The notes beneath the pieces are model-generated. The model was given only the letters and a program-made list of their open reading frames with translations, ran no database searches and had not been told where the DNA came from. Position numbers and translations under genes: made by a program. DNA of 52,255 nucleotides from an uncultured Collinsella sp. (GTDB taxonomy: Bacteria; Actinomycetota; Coriobacteriia; Coriobacteriales; Coriobacteriaceae): positions 1 to 52,255 of the forward strand of contig CABRDB010000067.1 in the NCBI GenBank assembly GCA_902469555.1. Reading direction: 5' to 3'. Below are positions 8,471 to 18,605 of this stretch, one piece after another (the first letter of the stretch is position 1; each line of letters opens with the position of its first letter).

Positions 8471-9289
8471 CTAGCCGATGGCGTTTTTGAGCTCCGCACG
8501 GCGCTTTTTCATGCCGGTCATAACGGCATTGCGCAACTCGGGCATGCGAGCGGTATCCATCTGGGGCACGCCCTCAAGCTTATAGGGAATGCCCAGTTGC
8601 TCGTACTTGACGACACCCATCGTGTGATACGGCAGCATCTCCAGGCCCACCACGTTGTGCCATGGAGCGATGAGGCGACCGAGCTTCTCGCACTCCTCCA
8701 CCGTGTCGGTAATGCCCGGCACCACCACGTGACGGATAACGACCTTGATCTTGCGACGCGCCAGTTCATCGCCAAACGCCAGGATACGTGCGGGATCGCA
8801 ACCGGTCAGCTTTTTATGCTCAACCGGATCGGCATGCTTAATGTCGAGCAGCACCATGTCGGTCTCGTTGAGAACGGCATCGAACTTCTCGGGGTGGTTG
8901 GGGTCAAACGCATAACCGCAGCTATCCAGGCAGGTATGCACGCGGCCATCGGGGTTGTTATGCATGGCACGGAACAGGTCGGCTAAAAACTCGGGCTGCA
9001 GAAGCGGCTCGCCGCCGGACACCGTAATGCCACCGCTGCGATAGAACTCGTGGTTACTCTGGAACTCATCCATCAGGTGCTCGACGGTCACCATGGTGCC
9101 GCCGTTGACCGACCAGGTATCGGGATTGTGGCAATACGCGCAGCGCATGGGGCAGCCCTGAACAAACACCACAAAGCGGATGCCGGGTCCGTCGACCGTT
9201 CCCATCGTCTCGATCGAATGCACGCGGCCAAGGGCAAACGCAGAGTCCTCGGGACGAGCGTCCACACCCTCAAGCGTCATTTCTGCCAT
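8471..9289 (-). CDS. pflA: Pyruvate formate-lyase activating enzyme (radical SAM)
   Basis: Installs the glycyl radical on PFL using SAM and a [4Fe-4S] cluster. The 272-residue protein has the radical-SAM cysteine motif in GCPMRCAYCHNPDTW near residue 50 and the glycine-rich SAM segment TVSGGEPLLQ. It is on the same strand as, and downstream of, the split PFL genes, with a DegV gene between. Its target here would be Gly58 of the separate 83-residue chain. Confidence 0.94.
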   Translation of the reverse strand: MAEMTLEGVDARPEDSAFALGRVHSIETMGTVDGPGIRFVVFVQGCPMRCAYCHNPDTWSVNGGTMVTVEHLMDEFQSNHEFYRSGGITVSGGEPLLQPEFLADLFRAMHNNPDGRVHTCLDSCGYAFDPNHPEKFDAVLNETDMVLLDIKHADPVEHKKLTGCDPARILAFGDELARRKIKVVIRHVVVPGITDTVEECEKLGRLIAPWHNVVGLEMLPYHTMGVVKYEQLGIPYKLEGVPQMDTARMPELRNAVMTGMKKRRAELKNAIG

Positions 9290-9410
9290 TCGCGCTACCT
9301 TGCCTCTCCTTGGTTTTAGTTACATAAATGCCAGAGCCATTCTAGCCCATACGCATGATGGTGAAACGGTTTAGTGGTCAATTGGGTTGTTCTATTTGGC
9401 CCCACACAAA

Positions 9411-9445
9411 AGCGGCGGGAAGGTTGTCACAACCCACCCGCCGCC
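9411..9445 (-). terminator. Intrinsic terminator after the degV gene
   Basis: Arms at 9412-9427 and 9429-9444 pair in 14 of 16 positions, and four T residues follow on the minus strand. It separates the DegV gene from pflA. Confidence 0.75.
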
Positions 9446-9476
9446 GAGGCAATAGATATCGATAGACGCCAGGCCT

Positions 9477-10331
9477 TTACGCCTTAAGCGTGAGCACCGC
9501 GCCGAAGGCGGTCGGGCCGCAATGGCTCGAGATGACGCCGCCGACCTGAGTCCAGGTAATGTCCTTAAAGCCCAGGTCGTGCGCATAGACTTCCATGTCG
9601 TCGCGCAGCTCCTCGGAAAGACCTACCGAATATGCCAAGCCAATGTGCGAGTAGTCGATCTCGCCCTTGGCAACCATGTGGTCAATAAAGGCGCGGGCGC
9701 ATTTGAGCATAGAGCCGCGGAACTTCTTGGTTGCCACGAACTTGCCGCCCGTTACCTCAATGCAGGGCTTAATCTTGAGCAGATGGGCGCCCAGGAACGC
9801 AACGTTGGACAAGCGACCGCCCGCCTTAAGGAAGGCAAGGTCCGTAGGAACAAAGCCCAACAGCACGCGGTCCATGACCGAATTGGTGAAGGCGAAAATT
9901 TCGTCGACGGTGGCATCGGGGTGGGCCTCGATGTATTTGGCAGTCTCGACGACAACGAGCGACTGGCCTACCGAGACAAAGCGCGTGTCCATGGAGTAGA
10001 CGTAATCGCGACCCTTGGCGGCGATCTTCGATGATTGATGCGAGCAGGTCGTGGCCTCGGAATATGCAAGATGCAAAATAGTCGCGTCGGGTTGCTCAGC
10101 ATGGATGCGGTCGTACACATGCGCAAAATCCGCTGGCGAACAGCCACTGGTCTTGGGCATCACACCAAACTCGTTGCAACGCGAATAAATCTCGAGCGGA
10201 TCGATCGAGCCGTCCTCGACGGTCTCGTCACCAATCGTGACATGCATGGGCACGCGCACGATGCCGTAGCGCTCGCAGAGCTCCGGCGTCACATCCGAAC
10301 CAGATTCAACCACGATTACGTACTTGCCCAT
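9477..10331 (-). CDS. DegV family fatty-acid-binding protein
   Basis: A 284-residue member of the DegV (FakB-like) family, whose members bind a fatty acid and present it to the FakA kinase. The N-terminus MGKYVIVVESGSDVTPEL has the family's early Ser/Asp segment, and KTSGCSPADF matches the TSxPS-type ligand region. Three in-frame starts lie within ten bases (GTG 10340, ATG 10337, ATG 10331); the choice of 10331 is by family length only. A fakA partner is not in the window. Its role between PFL genes is unclear and may be incidental. Confidence 0.85.
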   Translation of the reverse strand: MGKYVIVVESGSDVTPELCERYGIVRVPMHVTIGDETVEDGSIDPLEIYSRCNEFGVMPKTSGCSPADFAHVYDRIHAEQPDATILHLAYSEATTCSHQSSKIAAKGRDYVYSMDTRFVSVGQSLVVVETAKYIEAHPDATVDEIFAFTNSVMDRVLLGFVPTDLAFLKAGGRLSNVAFLGAHLLKIKPCIEVTGGKFVATKKFRGSMLKCARAFIDHMVAKGEIDYSHIGLAYSVGLSEELRDDMEVYAHDLGFKDITWTQVGGVISSHCGPTAFGAVLTLKA

Positions 10332-10416
10332 TATCATCACGACCTATCTCAACGTCGACTTTCCAATACCAAGCACAGGCCACCGCACTGTTGCGCAACG
10401 GCATCTAAGCGCCAAA

Positions 10417-10455
10417 GAGACGCCGCCCCTTGCGCACAACAAAGGACAGCGTCTC
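10417..10455 (-). other. Hairpin in the degV leader
   Basis: GAGACGC (10417-10423) and GCGTCTC (10449-10455) pair, with further pairing of the GCCCC/GGAC flanks inside. It lies about 85 bases upstream of the degV start on the transcribed side. No good U-run follows, so a regulatory role is only possible. Confidence 0.3.
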
Positions 10456-10519
10456 CCTGGAAAACTCCGTGCTTATCTGAGATTCTACACGGTTTATAAA
10501 TAAGTGTTACTTATCCCGC

Positions 10520-10550
10520 AAACGGTAGCTATACGCGATAAACGGTAGTT
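10520..10550. promoter_or_regulatory. Direct repeat of AACGGTAG upstream of degV
   Basis: AAACGGTAG occurs at 10520-10528 and again at 10540-10548, twenty bases apart. The same AACGGTAG core is present in the beta-lactamase-fold gene leader (8180-8187, minus strand) and upstream of pflB (13446-13453, minus strand). This could be a regulator site shared by the pfl region. The rest of the stretch 10332-10620 shows only the hairpin noted above. Confidence 0.35.
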
Positions 10551-10615
10551 ACCAAATAAGTTTCCCAAACGCTCGACCTATTAGGAGAGTTCCGCCTAAA
10601 GGGTGACTACACAGG

Positions 10616-10756
10616 ACCCCCGCCGGGCCGCTTTGGGTTACTTTCCAAAACATTTCCGCAGGACGCAAAGGGCTCCGCCGCGCGAAGCGCGCAGCGGAGC
10701 CCTTTGCATGTCCGAGGACGTTTTGGAAAGTAACCCAAAGCGGCCCGGCGATCCTG
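10616..10756. repeat. Type I nested palindrome after the glycyl-radical subunit gene
   Basis: Perfect 31-bp outer arms at 10621-10651 and 10720-10750 enclose a perfect 14-bp inner stem (10665-10678 with 10694-10707) and a central CGCG hairpin. Between the stems lie CATTTCCGCAGGAC on the left and CATGTCCGAGGACG on the right, the conserved asymmetric loop of the family. It starts 17 bases downstream of the stop of the 83-residue radical chain (minus strand). Confidence 0.8.
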
Positions 10757-10772
10757 CGGGAGTTAAACCCCT

Positions 10773-11024
10773 TTAGAACTTGTCGTGGAAGGTACGCGAA
10801 ATGACCTCGTCCTGCTGCTCCTTGGTGAGCGTATGGAAGTTCACGGCATAGCCGGAAACGCGGATGGTCAGCTGCGGATACTTCTCGGGGTGAGCCTGAG
10901 CGTCGAGCAGCGTCTCGCGGTTGAAGACGTTGATGTTCAGGTGGTGGCCACCCTTCTCGGCGTAAGCGTCGAGCATGTGGACCAGGTTATCGGCCTGAGT
11001 CTCGGAAACTTCAGAAACCTTCAT
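10773..11024 (-). CDS. Separate glycyl-radical chain of pyruvate formate-lyase (GrcA-like)
   Basis: Eighty-three residues matching only the C-terminal glycyl-radical domain of PFL. The radical loop RVSGYAVNF places the radical at Gly58, preceded by PEKYPQLTI and followed by [15 protein letters not shown] as in full-length enzymes. It has its own ribosome site (AAGGAGACACATT before ATG). GrcA/YfiD proteins of E. coli act as a spare radical domain for oxygen-damaged PFL, but here the neighbouring PflB lacks this domain altogether, so the small protein is probably an obligatory subunit. Together with PflB it makes 766 residues, about the length of one intact PFL. Confidence 0.93.
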   Translation of the reverse strand: MKVSEVSETQADNLVHMLDAYAEKGGHHLNINVFNRETLLDAQAHPEKYPQLTIRVSGYAVNFHTLTKEQQDEVISRTFHDKF

Positions 11025-11047
11025 AATGTGTCTCCTTCGATTAATAG

Positions 11048-11107
11048 GCGCCGGCCGAAACCGGCGCGCTAATCAGTAATCGTTATTGTTAGTATAGCAC
11101 TAACAAT
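11048..11107 (-). other. Two hairpins between pflB and the radical-chain gene
   Basis: ATTGTTAG (11085-11092) pairs with CTAACAAT (11100-11107) immediately after the pflB stop. GCGCCGG (11048-11054) pairs with CCGGCGC (11061-11067) further on. Neither is followed by a U-run on the minus strand. They may protect or separate the two messages so that the small chain can be made in a different amount. Confidence 0.5.
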
Positions 11108-11109
11108 AG

Positions 11110-13161
<2,052 letters not shown>

Positions 13162-13631
13162 TGTGTAACCACGCTCCTAGTTACGTGTAATGCGGCGCTC
13201 TCTCACACCGCTGCTTATTGAATTCTTGAATTATCGGCTTGCACTACCGGCTTCTTCCGTTCTTCACCACACGTTGGTACAGGGAAAAACGTTTGTCCAC
13301 CTTGGAACTGCAACCCAAAACCCAAGATTTCACCCGTTTGAGAAGGATAACATAGCCACCCCCTTCATCAGGGCTGTTATATGTTTCTTTTTTTATACCA
13401 TTAGGGCGTTTTTAACAAATCCGCAGGAAATGCGGGCGCGAGCAACTACCGTTCACCGATTTGTATGGTATTTTTCCTTGCCTTTGTACGACGTTCGCTC
13501 TAGCTGTTATGCCAGCTTTAGCAGGATAAAGTGCCCCAGAGACCCCACAAAAACTGCAAGGCGGCCACGGGATTTCCCCCGGGGCCGCCCTGTGGCGTGG
13601 CTAGTTATTTAGCTTTGATTGCCGCTTGGCA
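13162..13631. other. Gene-free control region upstream of pflB
   Basis: No convincing gene is seen. On the minus strand TTGTTA (13413-13418) and TATAAA (13392-13397) form a possible but short-spaced (15 bp) promoter for pflB. One AACGGTAGTT motif (minus strand, 13444-13453) is shared with the degV leader region. The kdgT terminator occupies the far end. Confidence 0.4.
13547..13592 (-). terminator. Intrinsic terminator after kdgT
   Basis: GGCGGCC (13560-13566) and GGCCGCC (13583-13589), with additional CCGGG pairing, are followed on the minus strand by TTGCAGTTTTTG. Confidence 0.75.
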
Positions 13632-14645
13632 TTAGGCGGCTGCGGTGGCCTTGTCGGTCGTTGCCTTGCTGTGGCTCTGGCCCTCAAAATGCTTGTAGCA
13701 CCAGCTGGTGACCAGCGGGGTCAAAATTGCCGTCACGATTGCGCAGGCAGCAACCTGTGCCGTAGCCGTCGCGAGCACGGCGCCGCCGTACATGGCCCCG
13801 TTGACGCTTGCCATGGCAGCAGGCGTGGCCACATTGGCTCCGGCGCAGCTCGAAATAGCCGCACCTGCGACACCCGTACCGCCCGTGAGCTTATCGACCG
13901 CGATGACGGGAATTGCAAAGACCACCGAGCAGATCACGCCGAGCAGAATACCGGGAAGACCGCCATTAATGAGCTGGCCAAAGGTCATGGTCGAGCCCAT
14001 GGCAAAGAAGACGAGCACGATGATGGCGGAAAGTGCCGGTGCCATCATCTTCTTAAAGCTGGGGAAGAGGTTGCCCAGAATAATGCCGACGACGATCGGC
14101 AGGATGGCGCCCACGAGCGACCAGCCGATTGGAGCCTGACCGGCGGCACCAAGGACAATCATCGTGACCGGAGGGCCGACAACCAGCGTGGTGATTGCGA
14201 CGGCGCCACGTTCGGCCTCATTGCCCATGGTACCCATCAGACCAGCGTACATAGCGTTGTTGGCACCCGTGCAAGCGGCCAGCATCACCATGGCCGAGAT
14301 GCCAAACAAGTTGTCGTTGAACACATAAAGGATGAGCAGCGACACGGCAACGACCACGATTTGCTTGACGGCAATGATGATGGCGCCGCGAGCAGCGGCG
14401 GCAGGAGCGCTCTTAAACGAAATCGTCGTGCCGACGATGAGCAAAAAGGCGCCAACAAGCGGGCCTGCGCCCTGCTGGGTCATGCCAAGCGTAAAGCTGC
14501 CGAGCGTTTTGAACAGGTCGGGGAATAGCGTGTTGAGCAGGCAGCCCAGCAAAAGTGGCACCAAAATATTGGCGCCCGGGATGGAGGACATCTTAAAGAA
14601 CGGCTCTTTTGTTGCCGACGCCTCCACCGCAGTCGATTCACTCAT
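13632..14645 (-). CDS. kdgT: 2-keto-3-deoxygluconate permease family transporter
   Basis: A 337-residue hydrophobic protein with about ten membrane segments. IPGANILVPLLLGCLLNTLF at residues 23-42 is characteristic of KdgT-family proton symporters for 2-keto-3-deoxygluconate. It follows an SDR dehydrogenase on the same strand, which suggests import and oxidation-reduction of a sugar acid. No KDG kinase or aldolase is in the window, so the substrate is not certain. Confidence 0.88.
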   Translation of the reverse strand: MSESTAVEASATKEPFFKMSSIPGANILVPLLLGCLLNTLFPDLFKTLGSFTLGMTQQGAGPLVGAFLLIVGTTISFKSAPAAAARGAIIIAVKQIVVVAVSLLILYVFNDNLFGISAMVMLAACTGANNAMYAGLMGTMGNEAERGAVAITTLVVGPPVTMIVLGAAGQAPIGWSLVGAILPIVVGIILGNLFPSFKKMMAPALSAIIVLVFFAMGSTMTFGQLINGGLPGILLGVICSVVFAIPVIAVDKLTGGTGVAGAAISSCAGANVATPAAMASVNGAMYGGAVLATATAQVAACAIVTAILTPLVTSWCYKHFEGQSHSKATTDKATAAA

Positions 14646-14702
14646 TTATATCTCCTTTTGATGCGTGCGACACGCGGTCACACGCTCCTGTGCCAGAAAG
14701 AA

Positions 14703-14734
14703 GGCGACGGTCCCGAGTCGCAGGAGCCGTCGCC
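14703..14734 (-). other. Hairpin between the SDR gene and kdgT
   Basis: GGCGACGG (14703-14710) and CCGTCGCC (14727-14734) form a strong stem in the operon gap. TTCTTTC follows on the minus strand. It may attenuate transcription into kdgT. Confidence 0.5.
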
Positions 14735-14754
14735 GAATTAACGTCGCGGGGTAA

Positions 14755-15504
14755 TTACCCGTCCAGAACGATGCCACCGTCGCAGTCACCGATCTCGCCG
14801 TTCACGAAGCTGGCGAGATCGGAAGCGAAGAAGAGCACCATCTGCGCAGGCTCGCTGGCCTGGGCGGCGCGGCCCAGAGGAATACCGTTGATGATGCGCT
14901 GAGAGTTCTCGTCAGAAAGAATCGAGGTCATATCGGTAAGGGTGAGCGACGGGCATACAGCGTTGCAGCGGACGCCAAACTTGCCGCCTTCCTTGGCGAC
15001 TGCCTTGGTTAGACCGTTAACACCTGCTTTGGAGCTGGCGTAGGCAGCGGTGCCGAGCAGGCCACCACCGATCTTGCCCGCAACGGAACTCACGTTGACG
15101 ATAGTGCCGGCATGGGCCGCCTTAAAGTGCGGGTACACGGCATTCATCATAGTGAAGGTACCGTTGAGGTTGATGTCGATGGTGCGACGCCACTCGGTGT
15201 CATCGATCTCGTCGAACTTCTTGGTGCTGATGACGCCAGCGCAGTTGATCAGGATGTTGGTTTGCGGCAGGTCCGTAAAAATCTGCTCGACGGTCTCGCG
15301 CGCCTTGGGTGCATCGGCAACATCGAGCTGGTAGAACTTGTTGCCCTCGCCAAGCTCGGCCACCGCGGCCTCGCCCTTAGCAGCGTTCCTTGCGATGAGC
15401 GCGACGTGTCCGCCGCCCGCAACGATACCCTTGGCAATCTCGAGGCCAATGCCCTGAGTGCCACCGGTAACGATCGCGGTTTTGCCCGTGAAGTCAAATG
15501 CCAT
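14755..15504 (-). CDS. Short-chain dehydrogenase/reductase
   Basis: A 249-residue NAD(P)-dependent SDR. The nucleotide motif is TGGTQGIG at residues 14-21. NCAGV and the catalytic YASSK motif are present, together with the Ser in VNVSSVAGK. Length and motifs fit the FabG/KduD group. Because it lies directly before kdgT, a role on a ketodeoxy sugar acid (KduD-like) is more likely than fatty acid synthesis, but this is inference from context. It is divergent from the MarR gene. Confidence 0.85.
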   Translation of the reverse strand: MAFDFTGKTAIVTGGTQGIGLEIAKGIVAGGGHVALIARNAAKGEAAVAELGEGNKFYQLDVADAPKARETVEQIFTDLPQTNILINCAGVISTKKFDEIDDTEWRRTIDINLNGTFTMMNAVYPHFKAAHAGTIVNVSSVAGKIGGGLLGTAAYASSKAGVNGLTKAVAKEGGKFGVRCNAVCPSLTLTDMTSILSDENSQRIINGIPLGRAAQASEPAQMVLFFASDLASFVNGEIGDCDGGIVLDG

Positions 15505-15792
15505 GACTCCAACCCCCTTGATTCAGGTGTCTCCTTGCGGGAAGTTGGAGCATCGCACGTGGCGATAAATGAGTCCCAGTCGTCATGGTGGTGACAACCC
15601 CTCGCCTAACCGCGTGCATAATAATTCTTTGAAACGCTACAATTATTGAATGATTTTAATTCTTTATACGCTCTTTATATTAACTGGCAGTCGAGTAGAT
15701 TTTTGAAACATGTCTCAAATTCTGCCGATTAGCGTATGCGTTCGTGGGTATCATCTTTCACCGAAAATAGTTTCTAGTGTTAGGGGTTTTCG

Positions 15793-16242
15793 GTGGAAGA
15801 TACCGATTTCCATGAGCTTGGACGCCAGCTCCTTACTGAGTTTGGTAGCATGCATCAGCGCATTTCGCGCTTTGTGGACAAAGCCCTCGGCGGCGAGATG
15901 GCCGTCATGCGCGCCCTCATGCGCGCTGGCGGTTCGCTCACGCCGAGCGAACTCGCTGATCGCGCCTGGGTCTCGAGCGCCCGCATCGCCAATATCCTAC
16001 GCGCTCTCGAAGCCAAGGGCTGGGTTGAGCGCGAGCACTCAAAGACCGATCGTCGTCGCGTACACGTCATAGTGACCGACAAGGGATTCCAGGATCTCGA
16101 AATCAAACGCCGGGAATTCGAGGACCGCACCGCGGCTTTCCTCGAGCAGCTCGGCGAAACAGATACCCAAGAGATGGTGCGCCTTCTAAGACGTGCCAAC
16201 GAAATTATCGACTGCAACCAAGAAAGGAGAGATGCCGAGTGA
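15793..16242 (+). CDS. MarR family transcriptional regulator
   Basis: A 149-residue winged-helix regulator. The recognition region is LTPSELADRAWVSSARIANI followed by a wing containing KTDRRRVHV. It starts with GTG 15793 after AGGGG. The stop overlaps the start of the ABC exporter gene by four bases, so it is translationally coupled. MarR repressors in this arrangement usually control their own exporter operon and release DNA on binding a drug or phenolic compound. A promoter in the AT-rich 288-base gap to the SDR gene is expected but was not resolved. Confidence 0.92.
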   Translation: MEDTDFHELGRQLLTEFGSMHQRISRFVDKALGGEMAVMRALMRAGGSLTPSELADRAWVSSARIANILRALEAKGWVEREHSKTDRRRVHVIVTDKGFQDLEIKRREFEDRTAAFLEQLGETDTQEMVRLLRRANEIIDCNQERRDAE

Positions 16243-18605
16243 GGATTCTCAAGCTCTTTAAAAAGCATGTCCTGGCACTGTTCGCAGCTATCGTACTCAT
16301 CGTAATCAGCTGCAACGCCGACCTGGCGCTGCCTACCTATATGAGCGACATCGTCGACGTGGGCGTGCAGCAAGGCGGCATCGCCTCGCCCGTGCCCAAC
16401 ACCATTCGCGCCGAATCGCTCGACGACCTTGAGCTCTTTATGAGCGCCAAGGACGCCAAGACGGTGGAGGCTGCGTTTGGCAAGGCAGACAAGAACGGCA
16501 TTCGAACGTACAAGGGCACCGAGGAAGAGCGTGCCGACGGCAGCAAGATTGCCGACATTATGAGCCTGCCCGAGACCGTCGTTCTCGCCTTCAACCAAGG
16601 CATTGACGCTGACTCCATGGGAGACATGACCGGCACGTCCAACGAATCTGGCAACAGCGCCGCCCAGGCCATGCCCACCCCCGAGCAGATGGCGGCGATG
16701 ACGCCCGAGCAGCTCGCCGAGATGCAGCGGAAGGCCGCTGCGGCGCAGAACATGCAAAAGCAGATTGATGCCGACGGCGGTAAGATCACCATGAAGAGCC
16801 TGCGTCTAGGCGTTGAAGGCGGCCTAATCGTCCAGGACAAGCTCGTCGAGGGCGCCAACGATATGGCTGACAAAATGGGCTCCATGTCGGGCTCCATCGT
16901 CACCCAGCGCGCCGTGAGCTATGTGCAGGACGAGTACAAGGCACAGGGCATCGACCCCGCCGACGTGCAGAACGCCTACCTGGGCCGCATGGCGACCACG
17001 ATGTTTGGTCTGTGTCTGGTGTCGCTGGTCGCCACCATCCTGACCGGCGCCGTGGCTTCGCGCACCGCCTGCTCCATCGCCCGCGACCTGCGCCGCGAGA
17101 CCTTCAACAAGGTTATGCACTTCTCACCGGCCGAGGTGGGCAAGTTTAGCCAGGCCTCGCTCATCACCCGCTGCACCAACGACATTCAGCAGATCCAGAT
17201 GGCCGCAACCCTGTTTATCCGCATGTGTCTGATGGCCCCCGTCATGGGCATCGTCGCCGTCATGCGCGTCCTGGCCAACCATACCGGCCTGGAGTGGACC
17301 ATCGCCGTTGCCATCATCGCGGTCTCGGCCGTCGTCGGCGTGCTCATGGGCCTCACCATGCCCAAGTTCAAAAAGATGCAAAGTTACGTGGACCGCGTGA
17401 ACCTTACCGCCCGCGAGCTGCTCGACGGCCTTATGCCTATCCGCTCGTTCAACCGCGAGGAGCATGAGCTCGAGCGTTTTGACAAGGCTTCGCTCGACCT
17501 GATGACCACGCAGCTCTACACCAACCGAGCCATGAGCTTTATGATGCCGCTCATGATGCTCGTCATGAACTGCATCACCGTGCTTATCGTCTGGTTTGGC
17601 GCGCAGGGCGTGTCCGACGGCGTGATGCAGGTCGGCAACATGATGGCGTTCATCTCCTACACCATGCAAATCGTCATGGCGTTTATGATCCTCACCATGG
17701 TTTCGGTCATCCTGCCCCGCGCCGAGGTCGCGGCCGAGCGCGTGGAAGAGGTCATCACCTGCCCCACCAGCATCAACGACCCTGCCTCGCCCAAACTGCC
17801 TGCGACCAGCGCGCCACGCGGTGAGCTCACCTTCCGCGACGTGAGCTTCCAGTATCCCGATGCCCGCGCCGATGTCATCAGCGGTGTGAACTTCACCACG
17901 CATGCCGGTCAGATGCTCGGCATCATTGGCTCCACGGGCTCGGGCAAATCTACGCTCGTACAACTGATTCCGCGCTTATACGACGTCACGGGCGGCAGCA
18001 TTTCGCTCGACGGCATCGACGTGCGCGACATGACCCTTTCCGAGCTTCGCCGCCGCATTGGTTACATCCCGCAGCAGGGTCGCCTGTTCTCGGGCACCGT
18101 CGAGAGCAACCTCAAGTTTGCCGGCGACATGGTGAGCGATGATGACATGCACCGGGCGGCACGCATCGCCCAGGCCGAGGACTTTATCGCCGAGCGCGAG
18201 GACGGCTACGACTCCCCCATCAGCCAGGGAGGCTCCAATGTCTCGGGCGGTCAGCGCCAGCGCTTGGCCATCGCCCGCGCATTGGCCAAAAAGCCCGAGG
18301 TTGTGGTGTTCGATGACTCGTTTAGCGCCCTCGACTACAAGACCGACGCGCGTCTGCGCGAAAAGCTGGCCAAAAACGTCACCGACGCCGCGCTCGTAGT
18401 CGTGGCCCAGCGCATCGCGACCATCATGCACGCCGACCAGATCATCGTGCTCGACGACGGCCACGTAGTGGGCACCGGCACGCACGAGGAGCTGCTGCGC
18501 AGCTGCCCGGCGTACCTGGAGATTGCACAGTCGCAGCTTTCCGCCGAGGAGCTGGGGCTTACCCAAGAAGAGATTGCAACCGTTATGGAAGGAGGCAAGC
18601 GCTAA
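16239..18605 (+). CDS. Heterodimeric ABC exporter, degenerate-site subunit
   Basis: A 788-residue half-transporter with six membrane segments and a C-terminal ATPase. An unusual insertion of about 220 residues (about 35-255), rich in Met, Gln and Ala, lies between the first and second membrane segments and should be extracellular. The ATPase has Walker A GSTGSGKST near 565 and signature VSGGQ near 667. Its Walker B ends FDD rather than DE, and the H-loop His is replaced by Gln (VAQRIATI near 723). These are the hallmarks of the non-hydrolytic subunit in LmrCD/BmrCD/TM287-288-type exporters. The start overlaps the MarR stop, and the stop overlaps the next start (TAATG). Confidence 0.92.
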   Translation: MRILKLFKKHVLALFAAIVLIVISCNADLALPTYMSDIVDVGVQQGGIASPVPNTIRAESLDDLELFMSAKDAKTVEAAFGKADKNGIRTYKGTEEERADGSKIADIMSLPETVVLAFNQGIDADSMGDMTGTSNESGNSAAQAMPTPEQMAAMTPEQLAEMQRKAAAAQNMQKQIDADGGKITMKSLRLGVEGGLIVQDKLVEGANDMADKMGSMSGSIVTQRAVSYVQDEYKAQGIDPADVQNAYLGRMATTMFGLCLVSLVATILTGAVASRTACSIARDLRRETFNKVMHFSPAEVGKFSQASLITRCTNDIQQIQMAATLFIRMCLMAPVMGIVAVMRVLANHTGLEWTIAVAIIAVSAVVGVLMGLTMPKFKKMQSYVDRVNLTARELLDGLMPIRSFNREEHELERFDKASLDLMTTQLYTNRAMSFMMPLMMLVMNCITVLIVWFGAQGVSDGVMQVGNMMAFISYTMQIVMAFMILTMVSVILPRAEVAAERVEEVITCPTSINDPASPKLPATSAPRGELTFRDVSFQYPDARADVISGVNFTTHAGQMLGIIGSTGSGKSTLVQLIPRLYDVTGGSISLDGIDVRDMTLSELRRRIGYIPQQGRLFSGTVESNLKFAGDMVSDDDMHRAARIAQAEDFIAEREDGYDSPISQGGSNVSGGQRQRLAIARALAKKPEVVVFDDSFSALDYKTDARLREKLAKNVTDAALVVVAQRIATIMHADQIIVLDDGHVVGTGTHEELLRSCPAYLEIAQSQLSAEELGLTQEEIATVMEGGKR

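Noticed and set aside
13190..13612. A 140-codon plus-strand frame in the pflB upstream region
   Set aside because: It has unbiased codon use and no ribosome site or recognisable domain, and it overlaps the promoter and terminator region of the minus-strand genes.
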